A stretch of 64,000 bases of DNA from Hsuehochloa calcarea (Eukaryota; Streptophyta; Magnoliopsida; Poales; Poaceae), in contig CM070605.1 of assembly GCA_036346395.1 (NCBI GenBank), forward strand, positions 124,001 to 188,000, read 5' to 3'. Below are positions 23,035 through 33,743 of this stretch, in pieces. The notes beneath the pieces were generated by a model. The model did no database searches. It saw nothing but the letters and a program-made list of their open reading frames with translations, and was not told the origin of the DNA. Position 1 is the stretch's first letter. Each line of letters starts with the position of its first letter. The translations under genes and the position numbers were made by a program.

Positions 23035-24236
23035 ATTTATCTTTCCAGAAAGTCTAAGAACATCTTATTTAGACCCCTGTACTAATAGATATGGATTTTT
23101 GAAGTTGACTGTCCACCGAGGGGACAGATCGACGTTTAGGAGTTTGGGGTCGGGATCGAGTTAGGAGTTTTGCAAGTCCATGGTTGTTGTTATATAGGTT
23201 GTTTTGATCCGCGCTGTGTCTTAGCATGTGTTATAACTATTATTCGTGTGGTGGACCGGTGCGAGGAGCACTCATTCATACATCCTCGCTCTCTCGTAGT
23301 TAAGGCAAGTACAGTAGTGGTAAATTGTGTGTGATCATTTGTTCATGTGTACTATGTTATGAGTATAATATGTTAATCATGGATGCTCGAATATTATGGA
23401 CATTAATGCCCGTAAATGCTAGAAGTATGCGTAAGTTTCATGTATGCATGATGATTTAATGTATTGACCTTGTGCATCATGATATCATATTGGAGGCATG
23501 GTCACGTGGTGACCAAGCATTAATTGAGGTCCCCGTCATGAATATGATGGGCTTTTGGGTCCCCATACTTGTGGAGTATGGGCTAAGATCCCTGTGCTAG
23601 AAGGCACAGGCATGGGTGTGCATCGACGGATGCACACTCCGCAATACCGGTATATGCAAAAGAGAGAAAGAAAAGAGCATTTGAACAGTTTGCATCACAT
23701 AAGCATGAGACATATTTCTTATTGGGTTACGTGGATGGATGTTGTTAATTACAGTTGTGTTGGCTATTGTCTTATTAATTGTACTTTGCTGAGTCTTGGA
23801 CTCACTCTTGCTGATGTTGTGTTTTTAGGTATCTCGTTTGCGGACGGCATGCATGGGAGGGAGTAGGGTTGCTTTGGTTGCACTCACTACCACATATTCT
23901 TGAAAAGATAATTATAATTTAGACCGTACCTTTATAACAAGCAAACTGCTTAAGGATTAACTTTGGCTATACTTGAATGTATTGGTTTATTTGTAATAAT
24001 GAGAGTGGTAAATTCTAATTATGCTTGCTTATGTTTAGCTGAGTAGATTATTTATGAATACTTCGATGAACTTTGGATGTTGAAATAGTGATAATTTTAT
24101 AAGCATCTGTTGGAATCTCCGGTAAACTTAGTTATACAAAGGAGGTTCTGCCGAATTTTTTTGTAGTGTGTTGGATTTGTATTTGTGATATTGTTATTTT
24201 AGTAGCATCCCAGGCTCATGTTGGGCTGGGGTGTTA
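23035..24236 (+). repeat. truncated Ty3/gypsy-type LTR (3' end)
   Basis: Ends GCTGGGGTGTTACA at 24236, the usual 3' end of grass gypsy LTRs that begin TGTAACACCCC. There is no matching 5' end; the left side is cut at the junction with Y' RNase H. It contains a TATATAGG (23191-23198) and a run of four hairpins (23531-23639). No coding sequence. It abuts the INT-RT linker of A(+), so the gypsy insertion probably removed or displaced the 5' part of A(+). Orientation and class are inferred from the terminal sequence only. Confidence 0.6.
23531..23639 (+). repeat. string of four short inverted repeats (hairpins)
   Basis: Stem 1, 23532-23551: CCCGTCAT/ATGATGGG with one G-T pair. Stem 2, 23562-23582: CCCATACT/AGTATGGG, perfect. 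Stem 3, 23591-23610: CCTGTGC/GCACAGG, perfect. Stem 4, 23616-23637: GTGTGCATC/GATGCACAC, 9 bp perfect with loop GACG. They lie head to tail, three of them within GGTCCC/GATCCC contexts. Confidence 0.75.
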
Positions 24237-25223
24237 CACTTCCATTTGCTGCTGACGTTCCTACTCCAGCTCAAGAACCAACTTCGACTACTTCACCTCC
24301 AGTTGAGGCTCCTACTGCATCTTCATCATCAGCAATACCTGCGGAGGTCAAAGAGATGCTATCTCCCCCGGGCGCTCCACTTCACATTCAGAGGCGTCAC
24401 CCTCTGGATAAGATGATTAGTCATCTTCATGAGCGAGTCACTCGCTCCAGGTATCACGATCCGAGTCCTACTCCCATTATCCATTTGTTGCTCCTTTCGA
24501 ACCCTGCGATATATCACATGCTTTATTTGATGTTAGCTGGGTTAATGCCATGCATGAGGAGTTAGAGAATTTTGATAATGTTATAGGAACCCGTTGGGTG
24601 TTCAAAAACAAACAAAGCGAGGATGGTTCTGTGGTTAGAAATAAGGCTAGATTGGTAGCTCAGAGTTTTAGCCAAGTTGAGGGATTAGACTTTGATGGAA
24701 CCTTTGCTCCTGTTGCTAGATTAGAAGTCATTCATATTCTGCTTGCATTTGCTGCATCTAAGGGCTTTAGGCTGCACGAGATGGATATTCAGAGTGCATT
24801 TCAAAATGGTTACATAGAGGAGGAAGTGTATGTTAGGCAACTCCTAGGCTTTGAGAATCCTAAGCATCCACATCATGTTTTCAAGCTATCCAAATCCTTG
24901 TAAGGTCTTAAGCAAGCCCCTAGAGCCTGGTATGATAGACTTAAGATTCCTGCTTAAGAATAAATTTGAGATGGGTAAGGTAGACAAGACTCTATTCATT
25001 ATTGGGCATGACAATGACTTTCTTCTTATTCAGATTTACGTTGATGATATTATCTTCGGTGGTTCTTCTCATGCTCTTGTTTCCAATTTTTCTGAGACCA
25101 TGTCTGGAGAATTTGAGATGAGTATGATGGGAGAGCTCAACTACTTTCTAGGGCTTCAAATCAAGCAATACAAGAAAGAGATCTTCATCCATCAGACGAA
25201 GTACACTAAAAATCTGCTCAAGC
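24237..25223 (+). pseudogene. copia A(+) RT, N-terminal half (split by element C)
   Basis: Plus-strand copia. A Ser/Pro/Thr-rich linker (24237-24540) precedes RT: WVFKNKQSEDG, NKARLVAQSFSQVEGLDF, FAPVARLEVIHILLAFAASKG, MDIQSAFQNG, then the catalytic YVDD codons at 25037-25048 with IIFGGSSHALVSNFS, and TKYTKNLLK. SLYGLKQAP is broken by a TAA (24901-24903) followed by small shifts. The gene stops at 25223, inside CAAGC, where element C is inserted. It resumes at 47194 with the next residues (RFEMGDCKPISTPM). 5' parts (gag, PR, INT) are lost beyond the gypsy LTR. Confidence 0.9.
25219..25223. repeat. target site duplication CAAGC, left side of element C
   Basis: CAAGC directly precedes the C LTR start (TGCAGGACC at 25224). 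The same five bases follow the other C LTR at 47194-47198. Removing C and one CAAGC restores continuity of the A(+) RT reading frame. Confidence 0.93.
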
Positions 25224-27107
25224 TGCAGGACCGTAAAGGCGACTAGGGGGGGTGAATAGGCGCTTTCTCAACTTTCTCGCCTAAATCAAATACAACACGA
25301 ACTTTACTCCTTTAGCTATGAAAGCTAAGAATATCAGTAAGCGCACAGTGGAAGCCTTGTGTTGGGTTTGATAAACCCCTCAACCACACGACACAAATGG
25401 AGAAAATAACTCACCGTTTCAATCGGCCAGATCTGGCGGTCCGACCAGGCTACACAGCGATCGGCCGACAATCAATCGTGATCGAACCGGCTACTAACTG
25501 GCGGTCGGAACGTTGGATATCGGTTCGACCCGGCAGTACTAGCGGTATGAAAAGTGGGCGGTCGGACCGCCGTTGCACAACCGGTCAGACCGGTTCAGTC
25601 CAGTACTGAAAATCAAGCCCAACTCCAAAACAAAATTTGATCCAACTTTTGATTCAACCAATGAAACTTGACCAAATTTCGAGCACACCTCCCTAATGAT
25701 ATTAGAGACCTATTTCTAGCGACGATCCTTCAGATCCACTTCGCAGAATCGATCTCTCAAGGTTTTACAAAAGAAGTGCACAAATATGAAAATCTTGATT
25801 CAAGACTTGCTTGTGGGGGTTGATGATCTAGATGACTCTAGGAGTATTCCCACTCATCAAAGCAAGATAAAATAGGCCAAGAGACCAAGCAAAAACCTTT
25901 GAATCAAGGAAGCACCAAAATCATCCAAAAGAGAGAAGAACACAAAGGAGACAATTGATCTTTCAATTAAGCATCACAAGATTGTTTGATCACACTAGAT
26001 GCTTACAAAGCCTCTCCACAAAGGAGGACAAGAGCTCACACAAGGAGCACACTCACAATCTCTCCAAACCCTAGCTTCTCCTCTCCTCTCCTCCTAACCC
26101 TAGAAAATGAAGAAGGGGGCTAAATGAATGCTTGGAGGGTTTTACATCTCCCCCCTTTCTATTTATACTAGAGGGCTAGGGTTTCACTTTTGGGACCACT
26201 TACACATGGGACCCACACACATAACTATTGAAGCAATCGCCTGCTTCACCACGTGTAGGTTGATCAGCGGTTCTCATCACGTCGCCAAGCCTCTCTTGTC
26301 CGAATCCCATCGGAACCTCCCAGAGAGTCGCACCGATATCCGCACCACCTGATCCAACCAGCTGCACCGAACTACCCGTTCGATCCATCTTGCCCATCCT
26401 GCACCATGCTTGAGTCACACGACCTCACCCGGTATCCATGATCGTTCTGGACCTCAGCTCTCGAAGCATAGTCCCGATCCGCTCACCGTTGACGTCGTTG
26501 ACCTGCAAGCCACGTGCACAGCAATAGACAAACAAATCATTTCCGGGAACAAGTTCTTCACAACTTGACCCACGTTAGTTCCACAATGCAATATACAACA
26601 ATAAAGCATTGAACTCCACACTTTAAACAAAATCAATACACAACAATGCCAACAAGGCCCAGCTGCAAGTCATCGGCGGTCTGACCGCCCCACTCCACAG
26701 GTCCGATCGATTTCAGGCCGGTCCGACCGATTCCACAACGGCGGTCGGACCGCCCGAAAAGACTTAGCCAAATTTCCAGCGTGAAAATCCAAACCTTCGA
26801 AACTTCAATCGAATAGAACTTTTGGTGGGAGCTCCAAAATGATGTGACCACATCCAGAGACTCCTCACTTGCCTACATAACTTATTTTTGGCTCACCCCA
26901 AAACCACTTTTCATTTTGGCGGTCCGATCAAGAGCATCGCCGATCGACCGCCCCATCGCCGATCGGACGGCAACTGGCGGTCGCCGACCGCCCGCGTCCT
27001 GACAGCCCTGGAGCAAACCCGAAAATGCGTGATTTTACAAACCAACAAAGCCATTGCCAATTGACTCATCATCCTGAGATCATGCACATATCCTCACGAT
27101 ATCCACA
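25224..27107 (-). repeat. 3' LTR of element C (1884 bp)
   Basis: TGCAGGACCG...GATATCCACA. It carries GGTCGGACC-type palindromes in two clusters, 25430-25600 and 26670-27000, on either side of the TATA box (26159-26167, minus). Pairs with 45313-47193. Divergence between the two is concentrated in patches around the palindromes. Confidence 0.92.
26159..26167 (-). promoter_or_regulatory. TATA box, C 3' LTR
   Basis: Minus strand TATAAATAG in the LTR centre. Matches the TATA position of the other LTR of this element (46245-46253). Confidence 0.68.
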
Positions 27108-28420
27108 ATCTCCCCCTTGATGAACACATTGGCAATCTTCCAGAAAATGTGGTTTTTCGAAATGAAAAGTAAAAATCCGCCGTTTTCGCATAAAGGCACA
27201 ACTTGGTCCATAAGCAAGAAAAAGCCTAGGAACCGACCAAGCTGGCTTCAGGATAGTATAAGCAAGTGAGATAAGGCAATGAAAGCACAAGAGGATTCAA
27301 ATTCCAGAAAGTAGCCAAAAATCTCACTTAGGTCCATATGAAAGACAAAATGTTCTATTTGACCTTTGATCATTGAGAGTCTTCTTCAGTTGCAATTAAA
27401 ATCAGAAACATGCAATAAAACCCAGAGACTCAACTCACTATTATCATAAATTTTCAAAAGGTTCATTTTTTTATGTGTTCTTTTATGTATGAAACCAACC
27501 ACTACAATCTTTCTCCCCCTTTGACAATGAATTCATCAAGATGCATGGGAAAAGAAAGAGCATGAAGGAATGACTTTATTTTTGAACTTTAGTAAAAGGA
27601 GCCATGACCATTAACCAAGTAGACAGTACAAGTATTATACCAAGCCATACAAAGAGTAGAAGCTATATTCAATCATGGCAAAACATGTACTACAAAGCTA
27701 CAACCAAGATAGCAGTAATCTGAGATTAAAAGAATTAAAACCATGAAAGGTTGCTCAATGTCAGAGTTTCACTAAAAGCAACCAAAAATGAGTCAAGCCA
27801 TGTCTATAAGTAAAACGAGACTCAAAACAAGAACTGAGGCATTTTGAGCATTAAGAGTACACTTTTGAAGCAAAATTCAAGCACTTGCTGCGACCATCTC
27901 AAGCGATAAGCTTAAAAGAGTGATCTAGGTCATCCAAAACTCCCCCTGAGTTCATGCCTGGTGCAATGGCAAGCCGTCTCATGAGAAAGGATTGGTGAGA
28001 TCAGTTTTTTCGCACAGAAAATCTCATTTTTCATTTGCTTGACTTAAGAAGATAAAAAGCTCATTTTCATCTCAAAATAAGTTCAACACTCAATTCAACC
28101 TATAAGACATGGCGAGAATCATAAGAGGATCACTAGAGCAAAACTAGTTACAAGATCCAACAAGACATGATTTGATTCAATTTGCTCACAGATATAAAGC
28201 TAACAAGATGAAGGCTAAGCTCAAACACGAAGAGCCATAACTGAAGTCTAGCAGACTATCCCTTGACATGACAAAGTATAGAGAATGAAATCAAGTCATA
28301 CAAGGATAATAATCAAAGCTCCACAGATTTTATTTTACAATGCAAGACAATTTAAAAGGAAATATGCATTATGATACAATGAATGCAAAAAGAGCAGATT
28401 CCCCCTCAAAACAGCCCAAT
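27108..28420 (-). other. PPT and non-coding 3' spacer of element C
   Basis: PPT at 27108-27120 (minus TCAAGGGGGAGAT). Further PPT-like tracts lie at 27512-27522 (AAAGGGGGAGAA), 27939-27949 (TCAGGGGGAGT) and 28399-28408 (GAGGGGGAAT), giving a series of four over 1.3 kb. The cross-family conserved motif is at 27941-28017. No ORF of note and no envelope-like gene. Confidence 0.78.
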
Positions 28421-28424
28421 AGGA

Positions 28425-28976
28425 CTAATAACCCCTAACTCTCCCATAAGTCGCAAAGCGAGAAGAATCAAGAGCTTTAGTGAAAATATCTGCAAGCTGT
28501 TGTTCTGACTCTACAAAATGGAGCACAACATCACCCTTCTCAATATGGTCTCTCAGAAAATGAAATCGAATATCAATGTGTTTAGTCCGGGAATGTTGCA
28601 CTGGATTTTTGGCAATATTAATTGCAGAAGTGTTGTCACAGAAAAGAGGAACACTTCTCAAAGATAGCCCATAGTCCATGGCGTGGATAAAATCCAGAGA
28701 ACACGAGAGCGACCATCGGCGGCGACTACATACTCGGCCTCACTGTGGGTGTAATGTAAGATTTTCTAGAAGACCAAGAAACAAGAGATGTGCCCAAGAA
28801 ATGACAAGTGCCAGAAGTACTCTTCCTATCCACTCTACACCCCGCAAAATCAGCATCAGAAAATGCTCGAATTGAAAGAGTAGAAGAAGAAGAATACCAT
28901 AGTCCAAAGTCAAGAGTATCTTAAAGATACCTGAAGATACGACGTACTGCTTGACGATGAGAAGCACGAGGGAAGC
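28425..28976 (-). pseudogene. copia RNase H, element C
   Basis: 28679-28425 is a clean frame with SVPLFCDNTSAINIAKNPVQ, SRTKHIDIRFHFLRDHIEKG and QLADIFTKALD, the usual C-terminal half of copia RNase H. It ends a few codons before the spacer (GRVRGY, a frameshifted RSELG). Upstream (28680-28976) the middle of RNase H is frameshifted. It would remove the RNA template during reverse transcription; inactive as it stands. Confidence 0.85.
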
Positions 28977-29708
28977 TCAAAGCGAGCGCGGACATCTGAC
29001 AAATTGTAAGTCCGGCCTCGACGCTGTGAGATAGAGGAGGGAGCCAATCATACTGCGGTACTCCTTCTGGTCCACGGACTCTCCATCCTCATCAGGGTCC
29101 AGCACGGTGGTTGTAGCGATGGGAGTAGACATTGGCCTACTGCTTCCCATATTGAAGCGCCGAAGAAGGTCCTTTGTATGCTTACTCTGGTGAACGAAGG
29201 TGCCTTCTTTCAGTTGCTTGATTTGTAGGCCAAGGAAGAATGTCAGCTCTCCCATCATGCTCATCTCAAACTCACTGCTCATCGAATCTGAAAATCTGGA
29301 CACCAAAGCATGAGAAGAACCACCAAAAATAATATCATCCACATAAATCTGAACCAACAAGAAATCACTGCCATGCCTGAGAGTGAACAAGGTTTTATCA
29401 ATCATTCCCATTTTGAAATCATTTTCAAGCAAGAAACTCTTAAGCCTATCATACCAAGCTCTAGGAGCTTGTTTCAATCCATACAGGGCTTTAGAGAGTT
29501 TAAAAACATGGTTTGGGAATTTTTGAATTTCAAAACCAGGAGGTTGCTTGACAAAGACCTCTTCTTCTATGAAATCATTCAAGAAAGCACTTTTAACATC
29601 CATTTGAAAAAGCTTGAAACCCTTGGATGTTGCAAATGCTAAAAGAATGCGAATGGCTTCCAATCTAGCTACAGGAGCAAAGGTCTCTTCAAAGTCTAAG
29701 CCTTCTAC
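28977..29708 (-). pseudogene. copia reverse transcriptase core, element C
   Basis: One open frame of about 240 codons downstream of the TAG at 29709. It runs VEGLDFEETFAPVARLEAIR, then FQMDVKSAFLNDFIEEEVFV, SKALYGLKQAPRAWYDRLKS and QIYVDDIIFGGSSHALVSRF, with YVDD at 29334-29345, then SRPMSTPIATTT and the start of RNase H before a frameshift at the end. All core RT motifs are present, including the three catalytic aspartates (MDVKSAF and YVDD). The best preserved RT of the window. Confidence 0.92.
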
Positions 29709-30008
29709 CTAGGAAAAACCTTGAGCTACGAGTCTAGCCTTATTGCGAACAACCAACCCATCCTCACTTTGCTTATTTTTAAAAACCCATTTTGTTCCAA
29801 TAACATGAGAATCAGAAGGCCGCTCAACTAAAGTCCAGACTTTGTTTCTTTCAAAATTCTCAAACTCTTCATGCATGGCATTGACCCAAGAGGCATCAGA
29901 TAAAGCATGGGTGATATCTCGGGGTTCAAAAGAAGCGACAAAAGCAGAATGTGCATGAGAATCGGGAGAAATAAACTCGAGGCGAGGACTCGCTCTTGAA
30001 GATCTCAA
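29709..30008 (-). pseudogene. copia RT N-terminus, element C (ends in TAG)
   Basis: Frame with THALSDASWVNAMHEEFENF, WVFKNKQSEDGLVVRNKARL and VAQGFS, then TAG at 29709-29711. A(+) and B read Gln (CAA) here, and X' keeps CAG (near 14570). The RT continues in the same frame after the stop. Joined to the upstream integrase frame by a frameshift at about 30005. Confidence 0.88.
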
Positions 30009-30972
30009 TCATCCGCTCGGTGGATGTTGTCATTTGAATGTGAAGAGGTGCTCACAGTGCGAGTGGCCTCTACCCCATGAGTTGTCGAGGTGGGAACAGA
30101 GCCACTCAGATCGTCGGTGAGGATAGGAGGAGGCTGCTCAGCTGAACCTGGAGTAGTAGTAGCAGGCTCTCCACCCCTCTCAGAAGTAGCTGGAGGATGG
30201 TTTGGTTCCTCATCCTCAGAGTCATCATCGACGAAGATGCTTCCTTGAAATTCAGGATCCTGTGTACCTGAAGCATCGCGTCTAGTACCAGGACTAGCCT
30301 CATCAAAAGTGACTTCGCAAGTCTCAACAATTTTGTTAGTGTCAACATTAAAAACACGATAGCCACGAGAATGAGCAGGATATCCAAGAAATATGCCATC
30401 AAAATATCTAGACTCAAATTTATCAAGGTTGTCATGTTTAAGAATGAAGCACTTGCAACCAACAATCTTGAAATGAGAGACTTTAGGAGAATGACCAAAT
30501 CTAAGCTCATAAGAGGTTTTCCCAACCACAGATCTCAAGAAAACCCTATTGGAGATATAACAAGCAGTAGAGATCGCCTCAGCCCAAAATCTCCTAGGAA
30601 TAGAATGCTCATCTAACATAGTTCGAGCCATCTCTACAAGGGTCCTGTTCTTCCTTTCTACAACACCATTCTGCTGGGGAACTCTAGGAGAAGAAAGCGA
30701 TGCTCAATCCCCTATCGGTAGAAGGTAGAAAAGAAGAATTCTTGAATTCATCCCATTGTCACTCCTAATGGCTCTCAAAGCTCCAGGAATATCAACAACA
30801 AGTCTAAGGACCAAATCTCTAAAGAATCCAAATGCTTCGTCCTTAGAAGCGAGAAAATAAACCCATGAATACCTGGAGTAATCATCCACAACCACCAAAG
30901 ACATACCATTTCCCACCGGTGGTGAACTCTAGAAGGACCAAGCTGTGTCTAAGTGAAGAAGGCATCTGTCCA
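30005..30972 (-). pseudogene. copia integrase core and C-terminus, element C
   Basis: Catalytic residues are visible: first Asp in VVVDDYSRYSWVYF (30881-30886), second Asp in IRSDNG (30758-30760), Glu in VVERKNRTLVEMA (30656-30658). The C-terminal part (30631-30005) has NRVFLRSVVGKTSYELRFG and GCKCFILKHDNLDKF, then an acidic, Pro/Thr-rich linker. Small indels near 30690-30750 and 30916-30973 break the frame. It would insert the cDNA; inactive here. Confidence 0.88.
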
Positions 30973-31566
30973 TCAGTCATTACCAAAGTAAGAGGTGGGT
31001 GGGGAAGCACACCATCTTACCATGTCTCTGAGGCGAGCACACAAGATCTCTAATGACCTTGACCTAGGCAAACCTCTAATCAAGTCCTTGCAACTGACTC
31101 TAGACAAATGATCAAAACCTATATGCCCAAGTCTACGATACCACAAAACAAGATCATGAGAATCAGAGGCTACAAGACACCTAGGACTGGAAACTAAAGA
31201 GATACTGAAATTTGCACAGAAGATCTTCTCAAACCTGGAGATGTCAAAAACAAGCTCACCCGAGGAATCTAGAACTCTACACTCACCACACTTAAACCTC
31301 ACTTCTAGACCCTCATCAAGCAGCTGAGAAACAGATAGAAGATTATACCTTAGCTTACTTACCAAAGCGACGTCTTTAAGCATGAACTTGTCGTTAACGC
31401 GCACAGTGCCCTTTGCAGTCACGGTCCCGGTAGAAGCATCCCCAAAGGCAATCAATTCGTTGCCGGATGCACGTGTGAGGGAGGAGAACCATCTAGAATC
31501 TCCGGTCATATGTCGAGAACACCCGGAGTCAACAAGCCATATGTCCTCCTTCCTCGCACGACGGAC
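30973..31566 (-). pseudogene. copia protease and GAG-pre-integrase, element C
   Basis: Opens directly after TAG 31567-31569 with VRRARKEDIWLVDSGCSRHM (protease active site D-S-G) and contains ASTGTVTAKGTVRVNDKFML and KLRYNLLSVSQLLDEG. The pre-integrase zinc finger reads WYRRLGH where copy X has WHRRLGH, so one zinc-binding His is lost. Ends in a frameshift before the integrase core. The same TAG sits at 525-527 in copy X. Confidence 0.88.
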
Positions 31567-31569
31567 CTA

Positions 31570-32475
31570 AAAAGTACAATCAGAAAACATCCGTGCCTCA
31601 GTACTGGGGTTAGTGATAAATGATCGAGGAATCCAGTACTGAGTAGCACGATGTCTGGGAGCAGCAGTAGAAATAGCAGAAACATGATCAGGAATAAAAT
31701 CATAAGGATGCACATGAGAACCACCTAGACCTCTCCGAAACGATCTACCAAAAGATCGATACTCCCCCTGTCTAGGTGCTACCCGTGGTCTCTCCTCACG
31801 ATGTCCTAATCCAACATGCTGCCTAGACCCACCAAAAGAGTCTACGAAGTACTCTACAAATCTAGGCCTATAGGTGGTATGATAAACAGGCTGCCTAGCT
31901 CTAGAGACGATAGGTGGAGAAGGGACTCCTCTAATGGATCTCAAAGCGCTCATCCTCTCTTTTCTCTCAAGTTTTGCTCTCCGGAAGCAGAACTCAACAG
32001 TATGGCCTTCTTTCATGCAGAAAGTGCAATAGTACTGGACCTTTTGAGAAGTCTATACTGAAGGAGTAAAAGCACCTTTCTTGCCAGAAAGAGTTTGAGC
32101 AAAACCAGCGGATTTGAAAACAACCCTGGATGACTCAGGAGGTTCTAGCTCAAACAGACCATTCTTCACAACTCTAGCAATCCTAGGTGGGTTTTTCTTG
32201 GAATGCTCTAGGGGATTGAAACCTAGACCACTATTTTTCACGCTCACCTTGGATTGATCAAGAATCATGTTGAGTTTCTTTTTCCCACTCGAAAACTTCT
32301 CAAAAGTCACCTTGAGGTAATCATTCTCCTTAATTAGACTCTCACATCTAGTGCACTTTCTAGACTTGATTACCTCATCACGTTTACTCTTAAGAAGAGC
32401 CACTTCCACTTTGAAGGCCTCACAAGACACACAATAGGATTCCTTAATCCTATTCAACTACTCCTTAAATTTGAC
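31570..32475 (-). pseudogene. gag extension with second zinc knuckle, element C
   Basis: 32457-32053 is a Lys/Glu-rich, probably coiled-coil stretch with Cys pairs (CVSCEAF, CTRCESL). It is followed after TAG 32053-32055 by the second CCHC knuckle at 31987-32028 (CTFCMKEGHTVEFC, intact CX2CX4HX4C) and an Arg/Ser-rich tail (31960-31570). Copy X reads CAG (Gln) at both internal stop positions (32458-32460 and 32053-32055). Confidence 0.82.
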
Positions 32476-33738
32476 TCAAAATGCCTTTTGAATCTGACCA
32501 ATCATGGTTTCAACTTCAGCATTCAAAACACAAGAGGTAGAATCAATGACTTTCTTGGAAGCAGTAAAAGACATGGATTTTTCAATTTTAGCCTTTTCTT
32601 CCAGAGTCTTGTTTAAGGCTTCAATCTCAATTGTAAGCTTGGGACAATTTTCACAAGATGCAACTCTAGAGTAAACCAGCATTTCTGTCATCTCTTGCAT
32701 CTTAATCCTATTATTCTTACAATGAGAGCATGTGTGACTAGCATCAAATTTTTGCAATTCCTTCAGGGCGCTATCCAATTTTAGTTCAAGTAAAGCACAG
32801 TTCGAGCAAGTTAAAGGAATAGCTTCCATGGCAGTCACATCAAGTGAAATGACATCTAAGCAAGCAGAACTAGACTTGAGAGATTCTAGTTCATCGAGAG
32901 CATCTTTTAGTTGATTAGTAACAGAGGAATGAGTAGATTTCAAGCTTGTCAAATCTTTAAGAAAGCTACTGCAGGAATCACAAATATCATCAGGATTAAT
33001 AGATTTAAGCCTAACAACTTCTAGGTTCAAATTATCAATCATAATGTCCTGCTTCTTAATCATTTTTACTTGCTTATGCAATTTCTGTTCAGCAAGCACC
33101 AAAGCCCTTTTCATGTCAGCAATAGAAGGGCATACCTCATCAGGATCACTAAAGGGATCCTCATCGTTGGAGGAGTCGCTGTCGTGGCTGTTCTTGGCCA
33201 TGAAGCACATGCCTGTGAAGTCATGAGCCTTCTTCTTGCCACGGGGGTCACTCTCGTCGTCCTCCGTTTCCGAGTCCACATCGCTCATATTTACATTCTC
33301 TAGAGCGGCAAGGACCCGGCTGACAAACTTGCGATAGTTTGTCTTCTTGGGTTTTGCATCCCTCTCCTGGGGATGTCTTCGTGTCTCCTTCTCCTCCTTG
33401 CCCTTTAGCTTGGGGTATCTCAAACGAATGTGATTTGGCTCACCACATTCGAAGCACGTGATAGGTCCACTTCTCCTCCTATTCCTCACCTTGTTATACG
33501 CTCTTGTGAATTTGGTGGATAGGAGGGCTAAGTCATCATATGGCAGTTTCTCAAGTTGCTCATCGCTTAAGGAATATAAAGCAGATAATGAAAAACCAGA
33601 TGAGCTACAATCAAGAGACTCAGAAGAACAACCCTTGGATTTGTCGACCACTAATGCCATCGACTCTGTCTTGGGGAGACGCGAGATAAAATCAATCTCA
33701 TGCGTCTTCAACCTCGAGTAAAGCTTATCCATGGTAAG
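32476..33738 (-). pseudogene. copia gag main part and coiled coil, element C (continues at 44730-45258)
   Basis: Open frame of about 420 codons. It opens with KLYSRLKTHEIDFISRLPKT, contains a CCHC knuckle at 33415-33456 that reads CFECGEPNHIRLRY (last Cys replaced by Tyr), then an acidic region and a long Leu/Lys/Glu coiled coil with CENCPKL-type pairs. Interrupted upstream by element B at 33743; the N-terminal gag lies at 44730-45258. Product if intact: capsid plus RNA-binding region. Confidence 0.88.
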
Positions 33739-33743
33739 CTCAC
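33739..33743. repeat. target site duplication CTCAC, left side of element B
   Basis: CTCAC before TGAGAGACC at 33744, repeated at 44725-44729 after the second B LTR. Deleting B and one CTCAC restores the gag sequence seen uninterrupted at 2690-2720. Confidence 0.93.

Noticed and set aside
23555..23866. 103-codon ORF in the gypsy-type LTR
   Set aside because: Spans the hairpin series and LTR end, has no domain, and is not expected to be coding.
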